From Pseudomonadales bacterium (GTDB lineage Bacteria; Pseudomonadota; Gammaproteobacteria; Pseudomonadales; Halieaceae): a stretch of 64,000 nt of DNA. A program made the translations under genes and the position numbers. A model generated the notes under the pieces. The model saw only the letters and a list, made by a program, of their open reading frames with translations. It was not told the origin of the DNA and did no database searches. The stretch is taken from assembly GCA_024234675.1 (NCBI GenBank), contig JACKNU010000001.1, positions 62,001 to 126,000 on the forward strand, written 5' to 3'. Numbering within the stretch: position 1 is the stretch's first letter; every line of letters starts with the position of its first letter. Positions 8,933 through 17,942 of this stretch are shown here, piece after piece.

Positions 8933-11241
8933 CCATCGCGTCGAGATTAACGGTACTGTTCATCGGCCTGGTGCTGGCGCTCGCGGTCGTTGCGGTGGGG
9001 GTAACGGCTTCCAGGGAATACCAGTTGGTCCTGGAGCGGGTCGTCGCCGCCAGTGAGGCCAGGCTGCTCAGCCGGCCCGATCTGCAGGTCGCAATCTACA
9101 ACCGTGACCCGGTGGCGCTGCAGCGGATTCTGGGAGTATTTCTCGAGATTCCTGAAGTCTCCCTGGCCGTGGCTCGCGACGGTCTGGGAGAGGCGTTGGC
9201 ACGGCGTGCGCGGGACCCCGGTTCCAGTGAGCGCCTGCCCGCCTTCAAGCGTTTGCGCCAGGGGGTGCCGGTGACCGATACCGGCCTGTTGGGTTTCGAT
9301 GCCAGGTTAGAACCTACCGGCACCGGCCTGTGGGCGGCCTACCGCAACCAGGAGCAGCCGTTTTACCTTACCAGCCCGGTATTCACCGCGGTGAACCCGG
9401 CGCGTGGCGGCCTGTTGCCTGCAGACTTCTACGCCGCGATGGCGGAGCCGGCAACGGATCGCAGCCTGCGGGTCGTCGGTTACCTGCAACTGGATATTTC
9501 CCGACGGGCCTTGTTGCAGGGCATTTATCCTGCGCTGGGCAAGGTGTTCTACCTGAGCCTGGCGCTGGTGTTGTTGACCGCGCTGGTCGTGGGGCTGGTC
9601 AGCCGGCGCATTACGCGGGGCCTTTCCCAGCTCTCGCAACTGGCGGAGGAGGTGGCGGCGGGGCGCCTGCAGGAAGCGGTGCAGATCAAGGCAGACCGCG
9701 AAATCATGGAGGTCGCCCAGGTACTGAACAGCGTCATCGGCGGTTTCAGTAATTTCCGCCGCGAGAGCGATGTGGGCCAGCGCCTGCTCAGTATGAAAGT
9801 CGACGAGCGCACCTCGCAGCTCTCCCAGCGTGAGGAAGAGCTCAGCAAGGCCGCCCAGGAGATCAACCAGACCCGCGACCAGTTGCGCCACCTGTCCTAT
9901 TACGACGGCCTGACCACCTTGCCCAACCGGCGCCTCTTCACCGAGCAGTTGAACCTGTTGCTGGACCTCAACGAACGCAACGGCCACACCCTCGCCCTGC
10001 TGTTCGTCGACCTGGACAACTTCAAGCGGGTAAACGACTCCCTGGGACACAGCGCCGGCGACCTGACGCTGCGCGAGGTGGGACGGCGTCTCTCTGCCTG
10101 TATTCGCGGCAGTGACAGGGTGGGGCACAACGTGGAGGCCGATCGCAATATAGAGGTTTCCCGCCTGGGGGGAGATGAATTTACGGTGGTGTTAAACCAG
10201 CTCGACAGCGTCGACTCGGCCCTGCCCGTCGCCCAACGCCTGGTAGACGCCCTGCTGGAGCCCATGCATATCGATGGCCATGAGGTCATCGTCACCGCCA
10301 GCATCGGCATCGCCATCGCCCCCAGGGACGGTGGCAATGTCGAGTCCCTGCTCAAGGCCGCCGGTATCGCCATGCATCACGCCAAGGCATCCAGCCAGGC
10401 GAACGTCCTGTACTACAGCAGTGAAATGAACGCGGTGGCCGTCGGCCGGTTGCAACTGGAAGCGGACCTGCGCCGGGCGGTGGAACGCGGCGAGTTGTTG
10501 TTGCACTTCCAGCCGCAGGTGAATACCACCAACGGCTCGGTGGTGGGGGCCGAGGCCCTGTTGCGCTGGCAGCACCCGCAGCACGGCCTGTTGCCTCCCT
10601 TCGAATTTATTCCCATTGCCGAGGAAATAGGCGTCATAACCGAGTTGGGCGACTGGGTGCTGGACGAGGTCTGCAGGCAGTTGCGGGCCCTGGACGAAGC
10701 GGGACTCAAGTTACCGCGCATGTCCATAAACGTCGGTGCTTTCGAGTTCAATACCCATTTCATAAATCGTGTCGGGGAGGTGCTGCAGCAGCAGGGCCTG
10801 GAGGGCCGGAGGCTGGAACTGGGGCTCAGCGAGGCAATCATGACCGACAAGGACCCGGCGGCCCGCAAGGGGCTGGAGACCTTGCGGGAGCTGGGCGTGT
10901 GCCTGGCCGTGGACGATTTTGGCATGGGCTACTCACCGCTGGCATACCTGGGCCACTACCCCCTTGACGAATTGAAGATCAACCGCAGCTTCGTCGCCGA
11001 CTGTGACAGCGACGATGACAGTGCCCGGGTACTCACCGCCATCATCGCCCTGGCCAGGAGCCTGGAACTGGGTATCGTGGCCGAGGGCGTCGAAACCGAG
11101 GAGCAATGCCGGTTCCTGATCGAGCAGGGCGTGGTGGTGGTGCAGGGGTTTTTCTTCGCCAGGCCGGTGCCCGAGGAGGAGTTCCTGCCGCTCCTCAGCC
11201 CCTGGCATTTTCTCGACCAGGTTCAGAAAATACAGGGTTAA
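8929..11241 (+). CDS. Membrane GGDEF-EAL cyclic-di-GMP enzyme with HAMP domain
   Basis: Protein of about 770 residues. It has one N-terminal helix, an extracytoplasmic segment to about residue 190, a second helix (YLSLALVLLTALVVGLV), a HAMP linker, a short coiled coil, GGDEF (about 325-490) and EAL (about 505-755). The diguanylate-cyclase signature RLGGDEF is intact. The phosphodiesterase side has AEALLRW, LSEAI, DDFGMGY, DELKINRSF and EGVETEEQ, so metal ligands look conserved although NVGAFEFN replaces the common NLSARQF. A GTG at 8929 overlapping the rhomboid stop, preceded by AGGGGGAGGG, is the likely start. Either or both activities are possible. Confidence 0.93.
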   Translation: MTIASRLTVLFIGLVLALAVVAVGVTASREYQLVLERVVAASEARLLSRPDLQVAIYNRDPVALQRILGVFLEIPEVSLAVARDGLGEALARRARDPGSSERLPAFKRLRQGVPVTDTGLLGFDARLEPTGTGLWAAYRNQEQPFYLTSPVFTAVNPARGGLLPADFYAAMAEPATDRSLRVVGYLQLDISRRALLQGIYPALGKVFYLSLALVLLTALVVGLVSRRITRGLSQLSQLAEEVAAGRLQEAVQIKADREIMEVAQVLNSVIGGFSNFRRESDVGQRLLSMKVDERTSQLSQREEELSKAAQEINQTRDQLRHLSYYDGLTTLPNRRLFTEQLNLLLDLNERNGHTLALLFVDLDNFKRVNDSLGHSAGDLTLREVGRRLSACIRGSDRVGHNVEADRNIEVSRLGGDEFTVVLNQLDSVDSALPVAQRLVDALLEPMHIDGHEVIVTASIGIAIAPRDGGNVESLLKAAGIAMHHAKASSQANVLYYSSEMNAVAVGRLQLEADLRRAVERGELLLHFQPQVNTTNGSVVGAEALLRWQHPQHGLLPPFEFIPIAEEIGVITELGDWVLDEVCRQLRALDEAGLKLPRMSINVGAFEFNTHFINRVGEVLQQQGLEGRRLELGLSEAIMTDKDPAARKGLETLRELGVCLAVDDFGMGYSPLAYLGHYPLDELKINRSFVADCDSDDDSARVLTAIIALARSLELGIVAEGVETEEQCRFLIEQGVVVVQGFFFARPVPEEEFLPLLSPWHFLDQVQKIQG

Positions 11242-11248
11242 GCCAGAG

Positions 11249-11500
11249 ATGGACTATCGCCAGCTGATACAGAACATGACCCCGGAAGTTTACCGCAGCC
11301 TGAAACGCTCGGTGGAACTGGGCAAATGGCCCGACGGGCGTGCCCTCACCCGGGAACAGCGCCAGGAGGCCATGCAGGCCATTATCGCCTGGGGCGAGCT
11401 GCACCTGCCGGAGCATGAGCGCGTGGGCTATATCGACAAGGGCCACAAGGAGGGCGACAGCTGCGACGCCCCGGCGGAGACCCCGCTCAAGTGGCAGTAG
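11249..11500 (+). CDS. yeaC: DUF1315 family protein YeaC
   Basis: Small protein of 83 residues. MDYRQLIQNMTPEVYRSL...ELGKWPDGRALTREQRQ and GELHLPEHERVGYI are characteristic of the gammaproteobacterial DUF1315/YeaC family, whose function is not established. It begins 7 bases after the GGDEF-EAL gene and 24 bases before the DUF2797 gene, so it belongs to the nadK-to-pepN gene run. Confidence 0.85.
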   Translation: MDYRQLIQNMTPEVYRSLKRSVELGKWPDGRALTREQRQEAMQAIIAWGELHLPEHERVGYIDKGHKEGDSCDAPAETPLKWQ

Positions 11501-11524
11501 CCAGGCTGACGACAGGAGATTGCT

Positions 11525-12361
11525 GTGACTGAACTGCTGGCGGCGGGCGCCGTGCGCAAGATGAAAACGCAACTGGCGGAGCCGGTGGCGTATCGGCTCG
11601 TGCTGGGAGAGCAGGAGTTGCCCCTCAACCAGTACCTCGGTCGGGAGCTGTGGCTGGAGTACGGCGGCGAAATCAATTGTATCCACTGCGGCCGCAAGAC
11701 CAGCAAGAGCTTCAACCAGGGCTATTGCTACCCCTGCTTCCGGACGCTGGCCCGGTGCGACAGCTGCATCATGAGTCCCGAGAAGTGCCACTATGCCGCC
11801 GGCACCTGCAGGGAGCCCCGGTGGGGTGAAGAGCATTGCATGATCGACCATTTCGTCTATCTGGCCAACACGTCGGGCCTGAAAGTCGGCATTACCCGCG
11901 GCAGCCAGGTACCCACTCGCTGGATAGACCAGGGCGCTACCCAGGCCCAGCCCATATTCCGGGTGAGCTCGCGCCTGTATTCGGGGCTGCTGGAGGACGT
12001 GCTGCGCAGTCATATCGCCGACCGCACCCAGTGGCAGGCCATGCTCAAGGGTGACGCCGATCGCTGCGACCTGGACGCGGCCAGGGAGCGCCTGCTGGCG
12101 GCCTGCGCGGATGAAATAGCGGCGCTGCAGCAACAGCATGGCCTGCAGGCCATCACCCTGCTGGACAGCCACCCGCAAACACTGATCAGCTACCCGGTGC
12201 TGGAATACCCGACCCGGGTGAAGTCGTTCAACCTCGACAAGAGTCCTCGTGCCGGCGGCACCCTGCTGGGCATCAAGGGCCAATACCTCATTTTCGACAG
12301 CGGCGTGATCAACATGCGCAAGTATGGTGGTTACCAGCTGTCACTCACCCTCAACGGATAA
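11525..12361 (+). CDS. DUF2797 zinc-ribbon-like protein
   Basis: Protein of 278 residues from a GTG start with AGGAGAT upstream. It is rich in paired cysteines in the first third (CIHCGRKT, CYPCF, CDSC, CHYAAGTC, EEHC), suggesting two or more zinc sites. GLKVGITRGSQVPTRWIDQGA is typical of the DUF2797 family and looks like a GIY-YIG-related nuclease core. The family has no settled function. It sits between yeaC and pepN with short gaps. Confidence 0.8.
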   Translation: MTELLAAGAVRKMKTQLAEPVAYRLVLGEQELPLNQYLGRELWLEYGGEINCIHCGRKTSKSFNQGYCYPCFRTLARCDSCIMSPEKCHYAAGTCREPRWGEEHCMIDHFVYLANTSGLKVGITRGSQVPTRWIDQGATQAQPIFRVSSRLYSGLLEDVLRSHIADRTQWQAMLKGDADRCDLDAARERLLAACADEIAALQQQHGLQAITLLDSHPQTLISYPVLEYPTRVKSFNLDKSPRAGGTLLGIKGQYLIFDSGVINMRKYGGYQLSLTLNG

Positions 12362-12372
12362 GCGGTACCACC

Positions 12373-15039
12373 ATGCGAGAAGCCCAGCCAACAGCGATCC
12401 TGCTGCAGGATTACCAACCCCCGGCCTACCTGCTGGAACGCACCGAGTTGCAGTTCCTGCTTTACGAGGACCACGTGGTGGTCGATTCACGGCTGCAGTT
12501 CCAGCGCCGTGCTGACAGCCCCGCCGGTGCGGCGCTGCAGCTGCACGGGGAGGAACTGGAACTGCTGTCGCTGGCCATAGACGGCCGCGCGCTGGAACCC
12601 GGCGACTATGAGCTGACAGAACAGGGGCTGGAAATCGAAACGGTGCCGGCGTCTTTCCAGCTCCAGTGCCGTACGCGCATCCGACCCCAGGACAATACCT
12701 CGCTGGAGGGACTGTACAAGTCCCACAGCATGTTCTGCACCCAGTGCGAGGCCCATGGGTTTCGCAAGATCAGCTTTTACCCGGACCGGCCCGATGTCAT
12801 GTCTGTGTTCACCGTCACGGTTGAGGCCGATCGCGCGCGCTACCCGGTGCTGCTCAGCAACGGCAACCTGGTTGCGAGCGAGGACGCCGGGCAGGGCCGG
12901 CACCGGGCCACCTGGCACGATCCCCATCCGAAACCCGCCTACTTGTTCGCCCTGGTCGCCGGCGACCTGCACTACGTCGAGGACAGCTTTCGCACCTGCG
13001 GTGGCCGCGACGTCTGCCTGCGCATCTATGTGGAGGAGAAAGACCTGGGAAAATGCGAGCACGCCATGCGCTCACTCAAGAAAGCCATGCGCTGGGATGA
13101 GGAGGTCTATGGCCGGGAATACGACCTGGAGCTGTTCAATATCGTGGCGGTGGATGATTTCAACATGGGCGCGATGGAAAACAAGGGCTTGAATATCTTC
13201 AATTCCTCCTGCGTGCTCTGTAATGCCGATACCAGCACGGATGCCACTTTCCAGCGGATCGAATCCATAGTCGCGCACGAGTATTTCCATAACTGGAGCG
13301 GCAACCGCGTCACCTGTCGCGACTGGTTCCAACTCAGTCTGAAAGAGGGCTTTACCGTATTTCGCGACGCCGCTTTTTCTGCCGCCATGGGTTCCCCCAC
13401 GGTCAAGCGGGTAGAAGACGTCAAGTTGCTGCGCACTGCCCAGTTCGCCGAGGACAGCGGCCCGATGGCGCACCCGGTGCGGCCGGAATCCGTCATCGAG
13501 ATCAATAATTTCTACACCCTCACGGTCTACGAGAAGGGCGCCGAAGTGGTCGGCATGATTCATACCCTGCTCGGGCCGGAGGCCTTTCGCAGGGGGTCCG
13601 ACCTGTATTTCCAGCGGCATGATGGCCAGGCGGTGACCTGCGAGGACTTTATCAGGGCCATGGAAGAGGCCAGTGGCATGGATCTTGGCCAGTTTCGCCT
13701 GTGGTACTCCCAGGCGGGCACGCCGACCCTGCGCATACAGGATGAGTACGAGGCCGATACACAGCGTTATACCCTGCACGTACAGCAATCCTGTCCGCCC
13801 ACGCCGGGACAGCCGCACAAGCAGCCCATGGTCATCCCGCTGGCGATGGGACTGCTGGGGGATGCTGGCAACCTGCCGTTGCGACTCGCCGGGGCAGCGC
13901 CAGACCCGGAGACGGCGGACAACACCAGCCGGGTGCTGGTGATAGACCAGGCGCAGCAGAGTTTCGTGTTCGAGGGGGTGGCGGAGCGCCCGGTGCCCTC
14001 ACTGCTGCGCGGCTTCTCTGCACCGGTGCGGCTGGACTACCAGTTCAGCAAGGGCGATCTGCACGCACTGATGAGCCGCGACGACGACGGCTTCGTGCGT
14101 TGGGACAGCGCCCAGGCGCTGGCGACCCGCATCATTCTCGAGGTCCAGGACCAGTTGCAGGCGGGAGCACCGGTTGCGGTGGATGGGCTGTTCACGCAGG
14201 CCTGCTCGGAACTGCTGGCGGATGAGTCCCTGGACCCGGCCATGGTAGCCGCTATGCTGGCGCTGCCCGGCGAAGACTATCTCGCCGAACTGGCCAGCCA
14301 TGCGGGCGGCGCAGACGTGGACACCCTGCACGCCGCCAGGGAGGCGGTAAAAGTCGCCGTGGCAGGGGCATGCCGCGAGAGTTTGCTGCGGCGTTATGAG
14401 CAACTGGCCAGCTCCGCTCCCTATGCGCCGGATGGGCCGCAGATTGCCGCCCGCAGCCTGCGCAATACCTGCCTGGATTTTCTGTGCAGCGCCGGCGGTT
14501 CCCACCTCGAACGCGCCCTGGCCCAGTTCAGGCAGGCCCGCAATATGACCGATCGCCTGGCCGCTCTGCGGAGCATCGCGTTCTATGGTGAGGAGTCGCA
14601 ACGGGAATCTGCGCTGCAATCGTTCTATGCCGATTGGCGCCACGACAGCCTGGTGGTGAACCAGTGGCTGGGCCTGCAGGCTGTGACGCCGGCGGGAGAT
14701 GCCGTGGCCCGGGTGCGCGAGCTGATGCGGCACCCGGGGTTCGAGCTGCGCAATCCCAACAAGGTGCGGGCCCTGGTGGGCACTTTCGCCAGCCAGAATC
14801 CAGTGCATTTTCACCGCCTCGACGGGGCGGGCTATGGCCTGCTCGCCGATGTGGTACAGCAGCTGGACGGCATCAACCCGCAAATCGCCGCCAGGTTGCT
14901 GACCCCGCTCACCCGGTGGCGCAACTATCGAGGGCGGGCGGAGTTGATGTGCTCGCAGCTGCGGCGCCTGGCGGCCATGGAGAAGCTGTCGCCGGATGTG
15001 TTCGAGGTCGTGAGCAAGTCGTTGGAGGATGCCGATTGA
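12373..15039 (+). CDS. pepN: Aminopeptidase N
   Basis: M1-family zinc aminopeptidase of 888 residues, the usual size for the gammaproteobacterial enzyme. GAMENKGLNIF is the substrate N-terminus recognition motif. HEYFH (His302, Glu303, His306) with Glu325 in LKEG forms the zinc site, in the order expected from E. coli PepN. The C-terminal half is the helical domain typical of bacterial PepN. It releases N-terminal residues from peptides in the cytoplasm. It ends the plus-strand run and is followed by palindromic repeats rather than a clear terminator. Confidence 0.97.
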   Translation: MREAQPTAILLQDYQPPAYLLERTELQFLLYEDHVVVDSRLQFQRRADSPAGAALQLHGEELELLSLAIDGRALEPGDYELTEQGLEIETVPASFQLQCRTRIRPQDNTSLEGLYKSHSMFCTQCEAHGFRKISFYPDRPDVMSVFTVTVEADRARYPVLLSNGNLVASEDAGQGRHRATWHDPHPKPAYLFALVAGDLHYVEDSFRTCGGRDVCLRIYVEEKDLGKCEHAMRSLKKAMRWDEEVYGREYDLELFNIVAVDDFNMGAMENKGLNIFNSSCVLCNADTSTDATFQRIESIVAHEYFHNWSGNRVTCRDWFQLSLKEGFTVFRDAAFSAAMGSPTVKRVEDVKLLRTAQFAEDSGPMAHPVRPESVIEINNFYTLTVYEKGAEVVGMIHTLLGPEAFRRGSDLYFQRHDGQAVTCEDFIRAMEEASGMDLGQFRLWYSQAGTPTLRIQDEYEADTQRYTLHVQQSCPPTPGQPHKQPMVIPLAMGLLGDAGNLPLRLAGAAPDPETADNTSRVLVIDQAQQSFVFEGVAERPVPSLLRGFSAPVRLDYQFSKGDLHALMSRDDDGFVRWDSAQALATRIILEVQDQLQAGAPVAVDGLFTQACSELLADESLDPAMVAAMLALPGEDYLAELASHAGGADVDTLHAAREAVKVAVAGACRESLLRRYEQLASSAPYAPDGPQIAARSLRNTCLDFLCSAGGSHLERALAQFRQARNMTDRLAALRSIAFYGEESQRESALQSFYADWRHDSLVVNQWLGLQAVTPAGDAVARVRELMRHPGFELRNPNKVRALVGTFASQNPVHFHRLDGAGYGLLADVVQQLDGINPQIAARLLTPLTRWRNYRGRAELMCSQLRRLAAMEKLSPDVFEVVSKSLEDAD

Positions 15040-15054
15040 GGTCCGCGAGTGCCA

Positions 15055-15158
15055 GGTCGAATGAAGTCGACCCTACAGGGCGGGGGTGTTTTCCGGTCGA
15101 ATGAATTCGACCCTACCGGGTGGGGGCATGACCTTGTAGGGCCGAATTCATTCGGCCC
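15055..15158. repeat. Cluster of three REP-like palindromic repeats
   Basis: Two direct 32-bp copies (15055-15086 and 15095-15126, three mismatches, 40-bp spacing) share the core GGTCGAATGAATTCGACC followed by CCTAC. A third copy in inverted orientation lies at 15134-15158 with compensating changes (GGCCGAATGAATTCGGCC). Each core can fold into a short hairpin. The array fills the gap between the convergent pepN and DUF3179 genes, a typical REP location, and may slow transcription. A GGCCCTAC half-copy follows at about 15169 and runs into the stop codon of the next gene. Confidence 0.85.
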
Positions 15159-15172
15159 CGCCAGGCGCGGCC

Positions 15173-16129
15173 CTACTCGGGCAGGTACAGCGCCGTGTCC
15201 GGGTAAAAGGCCACCCAGGCGAACCAGTAGGCCGCGGTGGCCGGCAACTCCTTGCCCTCGCTGTCGAACGCCCGGGCGACGGCGGCGGCCCGATCCCACT
15301 GCACTGTTACCTTGCTGTCGCCTACCGCGATTTCCAGCGGGGCCTGCAGTCGGTCCAGCTGTTCGAAGGGCAAGGCCAGTGCGGCCCCGTCCACATCGAT
15401 GCCGACTACCCAGGTCTTGGCCGGTATGCGCAGGTCCTGGTGTCCGGTGGAGTACAGCACCATGGGCAGGCGTCGGTACTCCTCGTACATCACCTTGTCG
15501 TAGTCGCGCAGATGTCCGGTCTCCCGCGACAATAGCAGCGACTCCGGATATTGCTGTCGCCAGCCTTCCCAGGTGGTGTACTGCGCCGGTACCTGGGTCA
15601 GCTTGCTGCCCGCGAGTGGGCCGGTTACCGCGGTTTTCATCAGTTGCGACCACAGTGACAGGGTATTGCGGTCGTACAACAACAGGTCACTGTTGTAAAT
15701 CAGCCCGGAGACGCCAAAGTTCAGCACCTCGCCGTCCACCTCGGCATAGAACACCATGCCGGTGCCGCACAGCGGGCAGAAGGTCACGGTCATGGGGGTG
15801 TCGCCAAACATGTCGTTGACGATCTCGTGGTGGTCCAGGATATCGATCGGATAGGCTTTGCTGACGCCGTTGTAGTTGACGCCCAGCACCCGGTCGCCAG
15901 CCTTGATTTTGCCGTCACGCTCGGCGCCGGCGTGGAACAGGGGTGCATCCAGGGCCGGGATGCCGTCCCGTCCCGGCCCGCCGTGATCGATCTCGATGGG
16001 GTCGATAATGCCGTTCTCCACCTCGAAGCCGTTGAAGTAGGAGGGGGGCTCTGCGGCCGCGACGGGCAGCGACAGCGCCACCAGAACGAGTATGGCCAGA
16101 CTGTGGCCCGACGGTTTGAGTGCGCGCAT
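15173..16129 (-). CDS. Exported DUF3179 domain protein
   Basis: Protein of 318 residues with a cleavable-looking signal peptide (hydrophobic LAILVLVALSLPVAAAE). The mature part matches the DUF3179 pattern: VLGVNYNGVSKAYPIDILDHHEIVND, TFCPLCGTGMVFYAEVDGE, FGVSGLIYNSDLLLYDRNTLSLWSQ. The FCPLCGTG cysteines are a family hallmark and could bind metal. Function of the family is unknown. The start at 16129 has GGAG seven bases upstream; an earlier in-frame start has no signal peptide. Its stop codon lies against the palindromic repeat cluster. Confidence 0.85.
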   Translation of the reverse strand: MRALKPSGHSLAILVLVALSLPVAAAEPPSYFNGFEVENGIIDPIEIDHGGPGRDGIPALDAPLFHAGAERDGKIKAGDRVLGVNYNGVSKAYPIDILDHHEIVNDMFGDTPMTVTFCPLCGTGMVFYAEVDGEVLNFGVSGLIYNSDLLLYDRNTLSLWSQLMKTAVTGPLAGSKLTQVPAQYTTWEGWRQQYPESLLLSRETGHLRDYDKVMYEEYRRLPMVLYSTGHQDLRIPAKTWVVGIDVDGAALALPFEQLDRLQAPLEIAVGDSKVTVQWDRAAAVARAFDSEGKELPATAAYWFAWVAFYPDTALYLPE

Positions 16130-16235
16130 TACCGGTCTCCTTGCGGTGGTGTTGATTGCGACCCGGCGTCCGGAAGTGACGCCGGCCGCGTGACCTGCCT
16201 GGACCATTCCCCGGGCGGGGCGATAGTACACTGCT

Positions 16236-17942
16236 TCAGGCGCCCTGTGGATACAATTGCAGGCCTTGTTCGTCCGACCGCTCGTTGGCGCCCTTGTGCG
16301 ACCGCGCCTGGCGCAGGCTCTGAGTCAGCGCCGTGCCATCCCAGCCCGCTGCCGTATCACTGTACAGTGCCTGGTCCAGGGCCTCCAGGGCGGAGGTCAG
16401 CGCCGGCTCATCGAACAACGCGGCGACCTGTGCCAGGGACACCGGAGGCGCCTGCGGCGCAAGCCCTGCCGCCCAGGCTATGACCGCTTGCCGGGCCCGG
16501 GCGGCATCGCCGCTGGCGCAGGCCGCCAGCGCGGTCCTGAAAGCTCGCGCCTCGCCGGTTTGCGCGGGCCCTGGCGTGCTGGGCGGTGGGGCGGCCCGGC
16601 GCCGGCTGCGCAGCAGGTAAGCCAGGGTCAGCAGCCAGCCCAGGCCGGTGACCGCACTGACGATCTGCCACAGGCGGCCCTGCTCGGCGCTGGCCCCGCC
16701 CAGGTCGATGATCGGCGGCGTGGTGGCGGCGGTATCGATGTCCGGCGCCGTCGCCAACTGCGGGGCGGGCTGCGCGGGGACGGTGGCCGGGTCGGCGGGC
16801 GCTACCGACAACTCCCTGGCGGGAAGCACCGCGTAGCGCAACTCGTCGCTGCTGGTATCCCACCAGGGAATGCGCAGTTCCGGGATACTCCAGGTGCCCG
16901 CTTCGGTGGGCACGATGGCCACACTGTCTACCCGGGTCCCGACCAGCCCAGCCGCGGCCTCGCCATCGCTTATGTCAGGCTGGTCGGGGTAGAACTTCAG
17001 CCCCCGGGTGGCGGGGTACAGAACCGGGGGCAACTGGGCGCCCTGCAGGCCCAGACCGCGAATCGTCACCGTGCGGGTAGCGGATTCGCCGACTCGCAAC
17101 TGCTCCGGCGGCGTGGACCAGCTCTCCTGCACAGTCAGTTCCCGGGCCGGCAGCCAGTCGGCATCGGGATAATTGGCGGGGCGGGGCAGAACGTCCACCT
17201 GCAGCGCTTCGGTCTGGCGGCGCAACTGGCGGCCGCTGCCCATGTCAAAGATGCTGCGCCGGGCATCGCGCTCCCGCGCCGAGTAGGTCTGGGCGGGAAT
17301 GGTCAGGGTGCCGCTCTGTTCCGGGAAAATGGCGTAGCGCACCTCGTGTACTACCCAGGGGCGGCCGTTGATGGTGCGCCGGAAAGACTGCTGCTCGAGT
17401 GTGTGCACGAAAGCGTTGTCCAGTTTCAGCTCGGTGATGCTGCGGTCTTCCAGGTTGATGGCCTCCTGCACCCTGAGCGTGAGAATCACCTGGCCCTGTA
17501 CGTAAACCGAGTCGCGATCAAGTTCCGCTTCGAATACCACCGGCCCGTTGCCGCCATCGCCGCCGCTCGGTGGCGCGCCCACCGCTATTTGCAGGCTGTT
17601 GGTCGCCCGGGAGCCCAGGCGCAGGGCGGGTATGGTCAGGGTTCCCTGGCGGCGCGGCGTGATATCCAGCGACAGGTCCACGCTGCTGGAGTAGCGGCCG
17701 TTGATAATGCTGGTATTGGTGCTCATGGAGCGACCCAGCACTTCGAAATCCCGGTTCAGGGGGGCCAGGTCGAGATCACCGATATCCTCGCCATCGGTGG
17801 CGCTGATAGTGAGGCGCAGGGTGTCACCCAGTGCCACCTGGTGGCGGTCGACACTGGCGGTGATTTCCGCGCGGGCACTGGTGCCGATCAGCACCAGGGC
17901 CGCCGTGAGCAGCGCTGTCACCACTTTACCAAACCTGTTCAT
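16236..17942 (-). CDS. BatD-like protein
   Basis: Protein of 568 residues with a signal peptide (VVTALLTAALVLIGTSARA) followed by repeated beta-sandwich-like segments (ITASVDRHQVALGDTLRLTISATDG...) typical of BatD, and one helix near residue 440 (VSAVTGLGWLLTLAYLL) before a cytoplasmic tail. BatD proteins accompany VWA-domain Bat proteins and MoxR ATPases and are linked to envelope stress or aerotolerance in other bacteria. GAGGAACG precedes the ATG, which overlaps the upstream BatB/C gene by 17 bases. Last gene of the cluster. Confidence 0.85.
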   Translation of the reverse strand: MNRFGKVVTALLTAALVLIGTSARAEITASVDRHQVALGDTLRLTISATDGEDIGDLDLAPLNRDFEVLGRSMSTNTSIINGRYSSSVDLSLDITPRRQGTLTIPALRLGSRATNSLQIAVGAPPSGGDGGNGPVVFEAELDRDSVYVQGQVILTLRVQEAINLEDRSITELKLDNAFVHTLEQQSFRRTINGRPWVVHEVRYAIFPEQSGTLTIPAQTYSARERDARRSIFDMGSGRQLRRQTEALQVDVLPRPANYPDADWLPARELTVQESWSTPPEQLRVGESATRTVTIRGLGLQGAQLPPVLYPATRGLKFYPDQPDISDGEAAAGLVGTRVDSVAIVPTEAGTWSIPELRIPWWDTSSDELRYAVLPARELSVAPADPATVPAQPAPQLATAPDIDTAATTPPIIDLGGASAEQGRLWQIVSAVTGLGWLLTLAYLLRSRRRAAPPPSTPGPAQTGEARAFRTALAACASGDAARARQAVIAWAAGLAPQAPPVSLAQVAALFDEPALTSALEALDQALYSDTAAGWDGTALTQSLRQARSHKGANERSDEQGLQLYPQGA

